A program made the translations under genes and the position numbers. Below, piece after piece: positions 7,344-15,160 of a DNA stretch of 33,882 bases; position 1 is the stretch's first letter, and the number at the start of each line of letters is the position of its first letter. The DNA is taken from NCBI GenBank assembly GCA_023389255.1, contig JAEWER010000026.1, forward strand, positions 1-33,882. The letters run 5' to 3'. Source of the DNA: Bacillota bacterium. GTDB lineage: Bacteria; Bacillota; Clostridia; Saccharofermentanales; DTU023. Below the pieces are notes generated by a model. The model was not told the origin of the DNA. It saw only the letters and a list, made by a program, of their open reading frames with translations, and made no database searches.

Positions 7344-8675
7344 ATGATCCAAGAGTCTCTGCTGAAAAAAATGCATGAGCAGTACGCCCAAAATACTAAA
7401 GCTCAAGCCACTGGTCATGCTGTTGCTAGCGTTGGTGTAATTAAGGCAACTACCGACACCGAGCTTTTACGCCGTCATCCCTTCACTTTTTCAGTTGAAG
7501 TAAAGGCTGGCGAAATCACCAACCAAAAACAATCAGGTCGTTGTTGGATGTTTGCATCGCTCAATGCTGCACGTATTGAAGTTATGCAGAAATTAGACAT
7601 GAAAACTTTTGAGTTTTCTCAATGCTATCCCCTGTTCTGGGACAAATTAGAAAAATCGAATTATTTCTTGGAGTCAATTATTGATACTTACCAAGAAGAA
7701 ATTCATTCTCGCCTGTTGGATCATTTGCTTAAAGATCCCCTGCAAGACGGTGGTCAATGGGATATGTTCTCTGGTCTACTCAAAAAGTACGGCGCTGTAC
7801 CCAAAACATTGATGCCTGAGACAGCAAACTCTTCTGCTACCTTTGCCATGGATACTTATCTAACCTACAAGCTACAAGAATACGCTTGTGAGTTAAGAAA
7901 CAAACTGAGAAATGGTGAAAAGAAAGAGACAGTTATCGCAAGAAAAGAAGAGATGCTCACTTATATTTATCAAGTTCTTTGCCAATGCTTGGGTGAGCCT
8001 CCACAAAAGTTTGATTTTGCTTACTACGATAAAGATGAAAAATATCACATCTTAAAAGATCAAACTCCTGTTCAGTTCTTTAATGACTATGTGGGCTGGG
8101 ACTTGGACAACAAAGTTTCCTTAATCCATGCACCGACTAAGGATAAGCCTTTTAACCGTCGTTTTACAGTTAAGTACTTGGGTAGCGTGAAAGAGGGCCA
8201 TCCCATCGACTATGTTAATGTCGAAATGGATGTATTAAAAGATGCTACGATCCGTCAATTAAAAGCAGGTGAAGGTGTCTGGTTTGGCTGTGATGTAGGT
8301 AAATTTTTAGACCGAGAAAATGCCATTATGGATGAGCGTGCTCATCGCTATGCTGAAGTATTTGGTGAGGATTTAACCTTAAACAAAGCTGAACGCCTAG
8401 ATTACTGTAGCAGTTTACTGACACACGCCATGGTAATCGCAGGCGTCGACTTGGACGAAAATGGCAAACCTAAAACTTGGAAGATTGAAAACTCTTGGGG
8501 CGAACATGGTCCTAAAAAGGGCATCTATTCGATGAGTGATGCCTGGTTTGATCAATTCACCTACGAAGTTATGGTCGATAAAAAATATGTTGATCAAGCC
8601 GTTTTAGACGAAGCATTTAAGCAGGATGTTATTGAACTAGAACCTTGGGATCCTATGGGTTCACTCGCTAGATAA
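7344..8675 (+). CDS. pepC: Aminopeptidase C (bleomycin-hydrolase family, C1B cysteine peptidase)
   Basis: The 443-residue protein has the papain-like catalytic set of the bleomycin hydrolase/PepC family: C67 in QSGRCWMFASLN, H361 in LTHAMVIAGV and N383 in KIENSWGEHG. These enzymes form barrel hexamers with the active sites inside and remove N-terminal residues from peptides; the C-terminus is involved in trimming. There is no signal peptide, so it acts in the cytoplasm. The start is supported by AAAGAGGTG upstream. It stands alone between the arcA divergent region and its own strong terminator. With PepP and ArcA it points to peptide and amino-acid use. Confidence 0.95.
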   Translation: MIQESLLKKMHEQYAQNTKAQATGHAVASVGVIKATTDTELLRRHPFTFSVEVKAGEITNQKQSGRCWMFASLNAARIEVMQKLDMKTFEFSQCYPLFWDKLEKSNYFLESIIDTYQEEIHSRLLDHLLKDPLQDGGQWDMFSGLLKKYGAVPKTLMPETANSSATFAMDTYLTYKLQEYACELRNKLRNGEKKETVIARKEEMLTYIYQVLCQCLGEPPQKFDFAYYDKDEKYHILKDQTPVQFFNDYVGWDLDNKVSLIHAPTKDKPFNRRFTVKYLGSVKEGHPIDYVNVEMDVLKDATIRQLKAGEGVWFGCDVGKFLDRENAIMDERAHRYAEVFGEDLTLNKAERLDYCSSLLTHAMVIAGVDLDENGKPKTWKIENSWGEHGPKKGIYSMSDAWFDQFTYEVMVDKKYVDQAVLDEAFKQDVIELEPWDPMGSLAR

Positions 8676-8691
8676 CTAAAGTTACAGTCTT

Positions 8692-8735
8692 AAAAGTGCC
8701 GTAGTGTTAGCCTAAACACAACGGCACTTTTTTGT
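8692..8735 (+). terminator. Terminator after pepC
   Basis: Long hairpin with arms AAAAGTGCCGT/ACGGCACTTTT, an inner GTGTT/AACAC pairing and a T-run, starting 16 bases after the stop codon. Confidence 0.9.
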
Positions 8736-8774
8736 GCACATAAACCAAATAGCTGGGCTATTTTAGGAGGAATT

Positions 8775-9401
8775 ATGAGTTATCAATTACCTGAATTAGG
8801 TTATGACTACAACGCCTTAGAACCCGTAATCGATCAAGAAACCATGCATCTGCACCATGACAAGCACCATGCAACTTATGTCAACAATTTGAATGCCGCT
8901 TTAGAAGGCACCGAATTTGCTGGCAAATGCTTGCGCGAAGTCTTAAGCAACTTAGATAAATTACCCAGCGAAAAGCAAACTGCTGTGCGCAACAATGGTG
9001 GTGGTCACTTAAACCACAAGCTGTTCTGGCTCAGCATGCAACCTGGTGGTAGCAAGGAACCTCAAGACGAGTTAAAAGAAGCAATCGAAAAAGCTTTCGG
9101 TTCAGTCGATACTTTCAAAGAAGAATTCCAAAAGGCTGGTGCTGGTCGCTTCGGCAGCGGCTGGGTCTGGCTGGCCTACAAAGATGGCGAACTGAAAATC
9201 GTCACCACACCTAACCAAGATAACCCCGTAATGGATGGTTACACTCCTCTGTTAGGTAACGATGTTTGGGAGCACGCCTACTACCTGAACTATCAAAACA
9301 GAAGAGCTGATTACTTAAAAGAGTGGTGGAAAGTAGTTAACTGGGATGTTATTGGCGAGCGTTTTGCCAAAGCAAAAGAGGCTGATAGCTGCTTAGCCTA
9401 A
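8775..9401 (+). CDS. sodA: Superoxide dismutase, Mn-type of the Fe/Mn family
   Basis: It converts superoxide to oxygen and hydrogen peroxide in the cytoplasm. The 208-residue protein has all four metal ligands: H27 in LHHDKHH, H81 in GGGHLNHKLFW, D163 and H167 in NDVWEHAYY. The NNGGGH context and Gln at about 148 (TPNQDNP) are the marks of Mn-preferring or cambialistic enzymes rather than strict Fe enzymes. AGGAGG lies four to five bases before the ATG. Only about 40 bases separate it from the pepC terminator, and a 7-bp hairpin (8747-8763) sits directly in front of the ribosome site. A Mn/Zn importer gene set follows immediately, fitting a shared oxidative-stress and manganese theme. Confidence 0.96.
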   Translation: MSYQLPELGYDYNALEPVIDQETMHLHHDKHHATYVNNLNAALEGTEFAGKCLREVLSNLDKLPSEKQTAVRNNGGGHLNHKLFWLSMQPGGSKEPQDELKEAIEKAFGSVDTFKEEFQKAGAGRFGSGWVWLAYKDGELKIVTTPNQDNPVMDGYTPLLGNDVWEHAYYLNYQNRRADYLKEWWKVVNWDVIGERFAKAKEADSCLA

Positions 9402-9420
9402 GCCATAACTAATTTAGCCA

Positions 9421-9446
9421 AAGGACGGGTATCCGTCCTTTTTTTT
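9421..9446 (+). terminator. Terminator after sodA
   Basis: Stem AAGGACGG/CCGTCCTT with a four-base loop and an unbroken T-run. Confidence 0.9.
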
Positions 9447-9464
9447 AGTTATGCCGAAAAATTG

Positions 9465-9516
9465 TTGCCAAATGGCTTTATTTCAATTAAAATTGCTCTA
9501 AGTTAGGTTAACCTAA
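9465..9516 (+). promoter_or_regulatory. Promoter and DtxR/MntR-like operator of the metal importer operon
   Basis: A -35 TTGCCA (9465-9470) and -10 TAAAAT (9488-9493) are separated by 17 bases, predicting a start near 9500. A perfect 14-base palindrome TTAGGTTAACCTAA (9503-9516) sits at the predicted transcription start. It closely resembles half-sites of DtxR-family metal-dependent repressors, whose consensus contains TTAGGTTAG. This fits repression of metal uptake when metal is plentiful. The regulator is not in this window. Confidence 0.6.
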
Positions 9517-9548
9517 ACTTTTAACTCTCACACCTTTCTGGAGGAATT

Positions 9549-10508
9549 ATGTTGAAATTGAAAAAAAGTCTAGCTTGTCTCGTTGCTATGCTCCTAGTCT
9601 TAGGCATGGTAGCTTGCAGTAAATCAGGCGATAGCTCTAAAGTGAGTTCAAGTAGTGCTAAAAATGCAAGTGAACAGAAAAAAACTGTCACTGTTACCAC
9701 TTCTTTTCTAGCTGACTTAGTAAAGCAACTTGCACAGGATAAAGTAAATATCGAGCTACTAATACCAGCTGGTGGTGACCCTCATCTCTACACACCTAAG
9801 CCCGAAGATAAGACAAAACTTAAAAACGGTGATTTAGTGCTTTATCACGGACTACATTTTGAAGGCAAAATGGTAGAACTGCTAGAAAAAGTCGGTGTCG
9901 CTGTATCCGAAAATTTTCCCAAAGATAAAATCGGTTACATGGATGAAGATGGACAGCAAGTTGTAGATCCACATTTCTGGTTTGATATTTCTCTATATAA
10001 GTTAGCTGCTCAAACAGTAGCAACTAATCTGGAAAAACTACTACCAGAAGATAAAGAAATTGCTAGTAACCTAGAACAGTATCTGCAAAAATTAGATGAC
10101 TTAGATAAATATGTACGTGAACAAATTGCCCAAATTCCGGAGCAATCTCGCATTCTGATTACACCACACGATGCTTTTAATTATTTTGCACGTAGTTACA
10201 ACTTAAAAGTGCACGCACCGCAAGGTGTATCCACAGATTCAGAAGTTTCAACGCAAAACGTACTGGAAACTGTAGATTTAATCGTGAAAAATAAAGTGAA
10301 AGCCATTTTTACTGAATCCACTACCGATCCCAAGCGCATGGATAAATTACGCCAAGATTGTAAGAGCAAAGGTTTTGAGGTCAAAGTAGTGACAGGTGAA
10401 GATAATGAACTCTTCTCCGATTCGCTTGCTCCCGAGGGACATCCTGGCGATAACTACATCGATATGTATCGCCATAACATCGATTTGATTGTCAATAATC
10501 TAAAATAA
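9549..10508 (+). CDS. Metal-binding lipoprotein of a Mn/Zn ABC importer (TroA/ZnuA/PsaA family)
   Basis: The 319-residue protein has a lipoprotein signal (basic MLKLKK, hydrophobic stretch, C23 in GMVACS) and a Ser-rich linker, so it is tethered outside the membrane. Cluster A-I metal ligands are visible: H79 in GGDPHLYTP, H142 in VDPHFWFD, H207 in TPHDAFNYF and an Asp near 305 in YIDMY. The third ligand being His is more like TroA/ZnuA; pneumococcal PsaA has Glu there. Zn, Mn or both are possible, and I cannot settle this. The long His-rich loop typical of strict Zn carriers is absent. GGAGG precedes the start. It is the first gene of a four-gene operon with two distinct permeases, the arrangement of tro/mnt systems. 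Confidence 0.9.
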   Translation: MLKLKKSLACLVAMLLVLGMVACSKSGDSSKVSSSSAKNASEQKKTVTVTTSFLADLVKQLAQDKVNIELLIPAGGDPHLYTPKPEDKTKLKNGDLVLYHGLHFEGKMVELLEKVGVAVSENFPKDKIGYMDEDGQQVVDPHFWFDISLYKLAAQTVATNLEKLLPEDKEIASNLEQYLQKLDDLDKYVREQIAQIPEQSRILITPHDAFNYFARSYNLKVHAPQGVSTDSEVSTQNVLETVDLIVKNKVKAIFTESTTDPKRMDKLRQDCKSKGFEVKVVTGEDNELFSDSLAPEGHPGDNYIDMYRHNIDLIVNNLK

Positions 10509-10528
10509 TAAAAAACAAGTAAGGATGT

Positions 10529-10547
10529 GGGGGCTAAATTAGCCCCC
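10529..10547 (+). promoter_or_regulatory. Intercistronic hairpin between the binding-protein and ATPase genes
   Basis: GGGGGCTAAATTAGCCCCC folds with a 7-bp, mostly G-C stem and a five-base loop. No T-run follows, so it is not a normal terminator. It more likely blocks 3' decay of the upstream cistron or slows transcription, raising the amount of binding protein relative to ATPase and permeases. Confidence 0.55.
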
Positions 10548-10560
10548 CTATTAGAGAGAG

Positions 10561-11316
10561 ATGTCTATACCAATTAAAGTTGATAATTTAACCTTGTCTT
10601 ATCGTCAAAAGCCCGTGGTAGAACACGTGAGTTTTGAGCTACCCAATGGTAGCTTAACTGCTATTGTGGGTCCTAATGGCGGTGGTAAAACAACCCTGAT
10701 CAAAGGTATGTTGGGCTTGCTTCCCAAAGATACTGGTAAAGTGTCTTTCGGCGATTTGAATTTGAAACAAGCTCGCAAGCAAATAGCTTATGTACCTCAG
10801 AAAGGCAATGTGAATTGGGACTTTCCCACAACTGTATTAGATGTTGCTGTCATGGGTCGCTACGTTCATTTAGGTTGGATTAAAAGACCTAAAGCTAGCG
10901 ATATTGCCTTAGCAAAAGATTGTCTTAACAAGCTAGGCATGAGCGACTATTGGGACAGACAAATCTCTGAACTTTCTGGCGGACAAAGACAGCGTGTTTT
11001 TTTGGCACGAGCATTGGTGCAAGAACCAGAAATTCTGATTTTAGATGAACCCTTACAGGGTGTAGATATTCTGACCGAACACAAAATAATCGATATTTTA
11101 AAGCAGTTACAACAAACTGGAAAAACTATCTTAGTAGTCCACCACAACATTTACAATGTAGCTTCCATTTTCGATCGGGTTATTTTGCTAAACCGTCAGC
11201 TGATTGCTAGTGGTCCAGTAAATTCAGTTATGACTTCACAAAATTTAGAGCTCGCATATGGTGAAGATATAAGCCAAAACATGGCTCTGACCTCACCTGT
11301 GGAGGTATCCCACTAA
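10561..11316 (+). CDS. ATPase of the Mn/Zn ABC importer
   Basis: This 251-residue protein powers the importer from the cytoplasmic side. It has Walker A GPNGGGKTT (37-45), Q-loop at Q80, signature LSGGQRQR (138-145), Walker B ILILDEP (158-164) and the switch His in VVHHN (about 194). The tract NWDFPTTVLDVAVMGR is characteristic of the Mn/Zn/Fe chelate subfamily. The ribosome site is modest (GAGAGAG). Its stop codon overlaps the next start as TAATG, so translation of the permease is coupled. Confidence 0.93.
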   Translation: MSIPIKVDNLTLSYRQKPVVEHVSFELPNGSLTAIVGPNGGGKTTLIKGMLGLLPKDTGKVSFGDLNLKQARKQIAYVPQKGNVNWDFPTTVLDVAVMGRYVHLGWIKRPKASDIALAKDCLNKLGMSDYWDRQISELSGGQRQRVFLARALVQEPEILILDEPLQGVDILTEHKIIDILKQLQQTGKTILVVHHNIYNVASIFDRVILLNRQLIASGPVNSVMTSQNLELAYGEDISQNMALTSPVEVSH

Positions 11317-12173
11317 TGGATCTGTTGTCTATTTTGCGTGATATCAATTTTTGGATTCCCGCTTTGGGCGTAACCTTGCTCGGCTCTGTTTCAGGTATGG
11401 TAGGGTCGATTAGCGTGCTTAGAAGACAATCACTGATCGGCGATAGTATTGGACACAGCGTGCTACCTGGCATTATTTTGAGCTTCATGCTCTTTCATTC
11501 CCGTAGCCCTTTGCTCTTAATGTTAGGAGCTATTGCTTTTGGCTTGTTAAGCTATGCCTTAATTCAGTACTTTGATAGCAAATCTAAAACTACTCTTGAC
11601 ACATCTCTTGCCATTATTCTCTCCTCAATGTTTGGCTTAGGAATGGTTTTCATGAGCTACATTCAAGGCAATGTTAAGTATCAAGGAGCCTCGCAAGCAG
11701 GTCTAAACAAATATATTTTTGGTCAGGCTGCTTTTACTGATCGCCAAGATGTAATACTAATCGTAGTGGTAGCTCTAGTGAATTTGGCACTTTTATTATT
11801 CTTCTATAAGGAGATCCAGTTATTCATCTTCGATAATGAATACTGCGCACTGGCTGGTTTTTCTAGTCGCACCATCTCTTTTTTAGTCTTACTCTGTAGT
11901 CTTTCCTTAATTTCGGTAGGCTTGCGTATCGTTGGTGCTATTTTGATTTCATCTATGTTAATCGCTCCAGCAGTTGCTGCACTCCAGTGGAGCAATCGCT
12001 TTAGCATCGTTTTATTACTCTCAGGTGCTGTCGGAGGAATTTCAGCTTTTGGCGGTACAGTTTTAGCAACTATTGGCTTCCCCAACGGCCCCATCATCAT
12101 CTTATTGATGACTATGCTGGCGTTTATTTCTCTGGTACTCGGTAAAGTTGGTCGACGCAAAGGAGCACATTAA
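11316..12173 (+). CDS. First permease of the Mn/Zn ABC importer (ABC-3 family)
   Basis: A 285-residue, highly hydrophobic protein with about eight or nine membrane segments. The segment with LRRQSLIGDSIGHSVLPGI is the ABC-3 permease signature that contacts the ATPase and lines the path. The start overlaps the ATPase stop (TAATG) and has GGAGG upstream. It likely pairs with the next gene's product as a heterodimer, as in tro and mnt systems. Confidence 0.92.
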   Translation: MDLLSILRDINFWIPALGVTLLGSVSGMVGSISVLRRQSLIGDSIGHSVLPGIILSFMLFHSRSPLLLMLGAIAFGLLSYALIQYFDSKSKTTLDTSLAIILSSMFGLGMVFMSYIQGNVKYQGASQAGLNKYIFGQAAFTDRQDVILIVVVALVNLALLLFFYKEIQLFIFDNEYCALAGFSSRTISFLVLLCSLSLISVGLRIVGAILISSMLIAPAVAALQWSNRFSIVLLLSGAVGGISAFGGTVLATIGFPNGPIIILLMTMLAFISLVLGKVGRRKGAH

Positions 12174-13036
12174 TGTCTTGGATGAATTTGTTAATTTTAG
12201 TAATCGTCGCCGTAGCCTTAGCTCTACCTGGTGTGTTTTTAGTTTTACGCAACATGGCAATGGTAGCTGATGCTATTTCCCACACGGTATTACTAGGCAT
12301 TATTGTGGGATATTTCTTTGTCCCAGATATGCAATCACCATTTCTCATCTTGATGGCAGCCTTGGTCGGTCTGCTCACTGTTTGTTGTATCGAACTATTG
12401 GTGCAAAAAGGTTTACTCAAAAGTGATGCTGCGACTGGCATTATCTTCCCTAGCTTCTTTGCTTTAGGTGTAATTTTGCTCAGCCGTTATTTCAGCAATA
12501 TTCATCTCGATTTAGACGCTGTAATTATGGGCGATATCACTTTTGCTGACTTCAATTTAATTTCGATCGGTCCCTGGTTCTTACCTAAATCTCTGGTTTA
12601 TGGTAGTGCCATTTTAGTGATAAATTGCTTGTTCTTGTCTATCTTTTATAAAGAGTTAAAACTGAGTTGCTTTGACATTGAACAGTTTTTATTAGCTGGT
12701 TTTTCTCAAGCTCTCATCGGTTACAGTCTGATAACCTTGTTATCCTTATCTGCTGTAGTCTCTTTTGAAATCGTTGGTGCAATTTTAGTAGTTTCCTTCC
12801 TCGTTACCCCAGCTGCTTCAGCTCTGCTTCTAGCACGCCACCTACACATCACTTTGTTATTAACAGTAATTTATGCTCTATTTAACAGTGTGGTGGGCTA
12901 CTTTCTGTCCATTGCCTTTAATGTGAGTTCTTCTGGTATGTGTGCTTTTGTTGCTGGAGTCAGTTTTCTCATAACTCTTCTCGCTACTAGAATAAAAAAA
13001 ATTCTACGACTCAAAAGAGTTTCTCAGCAAAGTTAA
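12173..13036 (+). CDS. Second permease of the Mn/Zn ABC importer (ABC-3 family)
   Basis: A 287-residue polytopic membrane protein, again of the ABC-3 family, with the equivalent signature LRNMAMVADAISHTVLLG near the N-terminus. It overlaps the previous stop codon as TAATG, so all three distal genes are tightly coupled. It is clearly related to but distinct from the first permease, consistent with a heterodimeric channel. The operon ends at a strong terminator immediately after the stop. Confidence 0.92.
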   Translation: MSWMNLLILVIVAVALALPGVFLVLRNMAMVADAISHTVLLGIIVGYFFVPDMQSPFLILMAALVGLLTVCCIELLVQKGLLKSDAATGIIFPSFFALGVILLSRYFSNIHLDLDAVIMGDITFADFNLISIGPWFLPKSLVYGSAILVINCLFLSIFYKELKLSCFDIEQFLLAGFSQALIGYSLITLLSLSAVVSFEIVGAILVVSFLVTPAASALLLARHLHITLLLTVIYALFNSVVGYFLSIAFNVSSSGMCAFVAGVSFLITLLATRIKKILRLKRVSQQS

Positions 13037-13067
13037 AAGACCTGCCAAGTGGCAGGTCTTTTCTTTT
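13035..13067. terminator. Bidirectional terminator between the metal importer and ridA
   Basis: A 12-bp stem AAAAGACCTGCC/GGCAGGTCTTTT with an AAGT loop; its first arm includes the last two bases of the stop codon. T-rich tail on the plus side, A-rich on the other. Confidence 0.88.
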
Positions 13068-13086
13068 ACTAGCCAGATTATAAAAT

Positions 13087-13461
13087 TTATTTCAAAGCGA
13101 TGGCTTCAATTTCGATGCCAGCATCTTTGGGTAATCTTGCTACTTCTACAGCACTACGGCAAGGAGGTTCTGAACCAAAGAATTTCTCATAGACACCGTT
13201 GACTTTAGCAAAGTCGTTCATATCTTTTAAGAAGACAGTAACTTTAACAACTTTGTCCATGGAGGTGCCCGCTGCCTCTAATACAGCTTTTAAGTTAGTT
13301 AAGCTGTGATGTGTTTGTTCCTCGATGCTCTCGGGGAATTGACCTGTTGCCATATCCACGGGTAATTGACCTGAGGTGAAAACTAAATCACCTACTACCA
13401 TGCCTTGTGAATAAGGACCGATTGCTGCAGGTGCTTTATCTGTACTAACTACTTTTTTCAT
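13087..13461 (-). CDS. ridA: RidA family enamine/imine deaminase
   Basis: RidA hydrolyses reactive 2-aminoacrylate and similar enamines made by PLP enzymes, protecting other enzymes. The 124-residue length is typical for the trimeric family. The signature CRSAVEVARLPKDAGIEIEA holds the substrate-binding R102 and the catalytic-site E117, in the same spacing as R105 and E120 of the E. coli protein. IGPYSQG near the N-terminus is also conserved. AAAGGAG lies upstream of the ATG. It is a single gene, convergent with the importer operon and divergent from the folate genes. Confidence 0.95.
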   Translation of the reverse strand: MKKVVSTDKAPAAIGPYSQGMVVGDLVFTSGQLPVDMATGQFPESIEEQTHHSLTNLKAVLEAAGTSMDKVVKVTVFLKDMNDFAKVNGVYEKFFGSEPPCRSAVEVARLPKDAGIEIEAIALK

Positions 13462-13657
13462 AGCTAACTCCTTTAATTGTTTTCTTTATTTTACATCACC
13501 TCTGGGGGCTTTTAGAAATAGTGTTCTTCTTAACGCAAACCATTCCTCGAAATTACTTTTCTACCTTAAGCTAAGCGCTACATATTAAATACTAAACTTC
13601 TGCAAGTGTTATCCTGAATTATGATATTTATAAATGAATGAATACAACGGAGTGTAC

Positions 13658-15151
13658 ATGTCCACACTGCAATTAAAATCTAGTAGAAACAAAGAGCAAG
13701 CAAACTCAAGTTGGTTCGCTATCATCAATATTACCCCCGATTCTTTTTCTGACGGAGGCTTCAACTTTAAATTTGAAGATGCGCTCTCTCATATTGATGA
13801 GATCATTACACATAATCCCCAAGTAATTTTAGATATTGGTGGTGAATCAACTCGTCCAGGTAGCACCCCTTTAAGCGTTAAACAGGAATGCGAGCGCATT
13901 ATTCCAATTATCCAAGCCGTCAGACGTCTATATCCCGATACTCTAATTTCAGTTGATACTTGGAAAAGTGAGGTTGCAGAAATTGCTCTGCAGGCAGGAG
14001 CTCATATCATAAACGATATTTACGGTTGTCAGGGTGATTTGCAGATGGCTCAAGTTGTTGCACGCTACGATGCGCAAATTATTGCTATGAGCAATATGAC
14101 TCACATGTATCCCAAAGGGAGCGATGGCAAGAAATTTCCTAAAAGACCTGGGCTAACTCCTGTTTCTTTACACTTAAAACAGCTATTTAGCAAATTGAAA
14201 GTTAGCGATCAAATCAGCTATTTATCGAAAAAAGCTTGCACGAGCTTAGCTAAAGATCCTGCAGTAATCGAAGCATGGCAATTGTCAGAAACTGCTTTAG
14301 CAACACGCTTGGCTGAATTACCCCGTTTTGTGATAGCTCATAAACTTTACTTAGCTGAATCTTTACGCTTGCTTGCTCTTGCTGGTGTTAAACGTGATGC
14401 CTGTACCCTAGACCCCGGATTTGGTTTTGGTATGAGTCAGGAACAAAATATTGCTCTAAGTCAAAATCCTGCTTGGCTAAATGAATTACGCAATATTGGT
14501 GGTAATACTTATCCCTTGCTCATAGGAATTTCACGTAAGCGCTTTACTCGTCCCTTAGCAACTAGATTGCAAGAAGAGTTTGCCCTAGATGAAAAAACCG
14601 CACTAGAATGGGCAACTGCCTACCTACAAGCAGACATCACCAAAACAAATAACATCAAATACTGGAGAGTACACGACACGATGACACAGACACAATTAAA
14701 GGAGCAAGCTAACTCCCGTTGCTATCTTAGTTTAGGAGCAAATTTAGGGGATAGCAAAGCAACCATCGAAAGGGCAATCACTTTGCTTAAACATGACTCA
14801 AGAATAACTAACTTACGCTGTGCAAGTTTCTACGAAACTGAGCCTTGGGGCTTAAAAGAACAACCTAATTTTATAAACACTGCTGTCGAGCTAAATTTTT
14901 CAGGAACACCACAGGAATTACTATCCTTAACTCAAGCGATAGAGCAAGAATTAGGACGAGTTCGCACCATCCATTGGGGACCTCGAACCATAGATATCGA
15001 CATCATTTTCTTTGGCGAACTAGTGGTAGATGAAGAAAATCTCAAAATTCCACATCCCTATCATCAAGAAAGAGATTTTGTTTTACTACCTATTGAGGAA
15101 CTAAAGACTGGTGTTATTAAAACCACCTCCGAGGTAAAGTTGCTTAAATAG
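13658..15151 (+). CDS. folP-folK: Dihydropteroate synthase fused to HPPK, in the order FolP-FolK
   Basis: I choose ATG 13658 (497 residues) because GGAG lies five bases upstream; the in-frame ATG at 13634 has no ribosome site. Residues about 1-345 are dihydropteroate synthase: NITPDSFSDGG (24-34), DIGGESTRPG (59-68), SVDTWKSE (98-105), LDPGFGFG (251-258), ISRKRF (291-296) and WRVHD (336-340). Residues about 355-497 are 6-hydroxymethyl-dihydropterin pyrophosphokinase: LSLGANLGDS, ETEPWG and WGPRTIDIDI. The enzyme would carry out two consecutive steps of folate synthesis. Known bacterial and plant fusions usually place HPPK before DHPS; here the order is reversed. The DHPS part also has roughly 60 extra residues between the THMYP segment (about 148-152) and LDPG, and FGK reads FGM. 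It is coupled to the formiminotransferase gene nine bases downstream. Confidence 0.92.
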   Translation: MSTLQLKSSRNKEQANSSWFAIINITPDSFSDGGFNFKFEDALSHIDEIITHNPQVILDIGGESTRPGSTPLSVKQECERIIPIIQAVRRLYPDTLISVDTWKSEVAEIALQAGAHIINDIYGCQGDLQMAQVVARYDAQIIAMSNMTHMYPKGSDGKKFPKRPGLTPVSLHLKQLFSKLKVSDQISYLSKKACTSLAKDPAVIEAWQLSETALATRLAELPRFVIAHKLYLAESLRLLALAGVKRDACTLDPGFGFGMSQEQNIALSQNPAWLNELRNIGGNTYPLLIGISRKRFTRPLATRLQEEFALDEKTALEWATAYLQADITKTNNIKYWRVHDTMTQTQLKEQANSRCYLSLGANLGDSKATIERAITLLKHDSRITNLRCASFYETEPWGLKEQPNFINTAVELNFSGTPQELLSLTQAIEQELGRVRTIHWGPRTIDIDIIFFGELVVDEENLKIPHPYHQERDFVLLPIEELKTGVIKTTSEVKLLK

Positions 15152-15160
15152 TAGGTGCTT

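Noticed and set aside
11804..12441. Two minus-strand open frames opposite the permease genes
   Set aside because: They mirror the hydrophobic permease genes and read as basic, Thr/Ile/Lys-rich strings without family features.
13634..13657. Upstream ATG as start of the folate fusion gene
   Set aside because: No ribosome site; ATG 13658 has GGAG at good spacing and keeps the whole DHPS domain.
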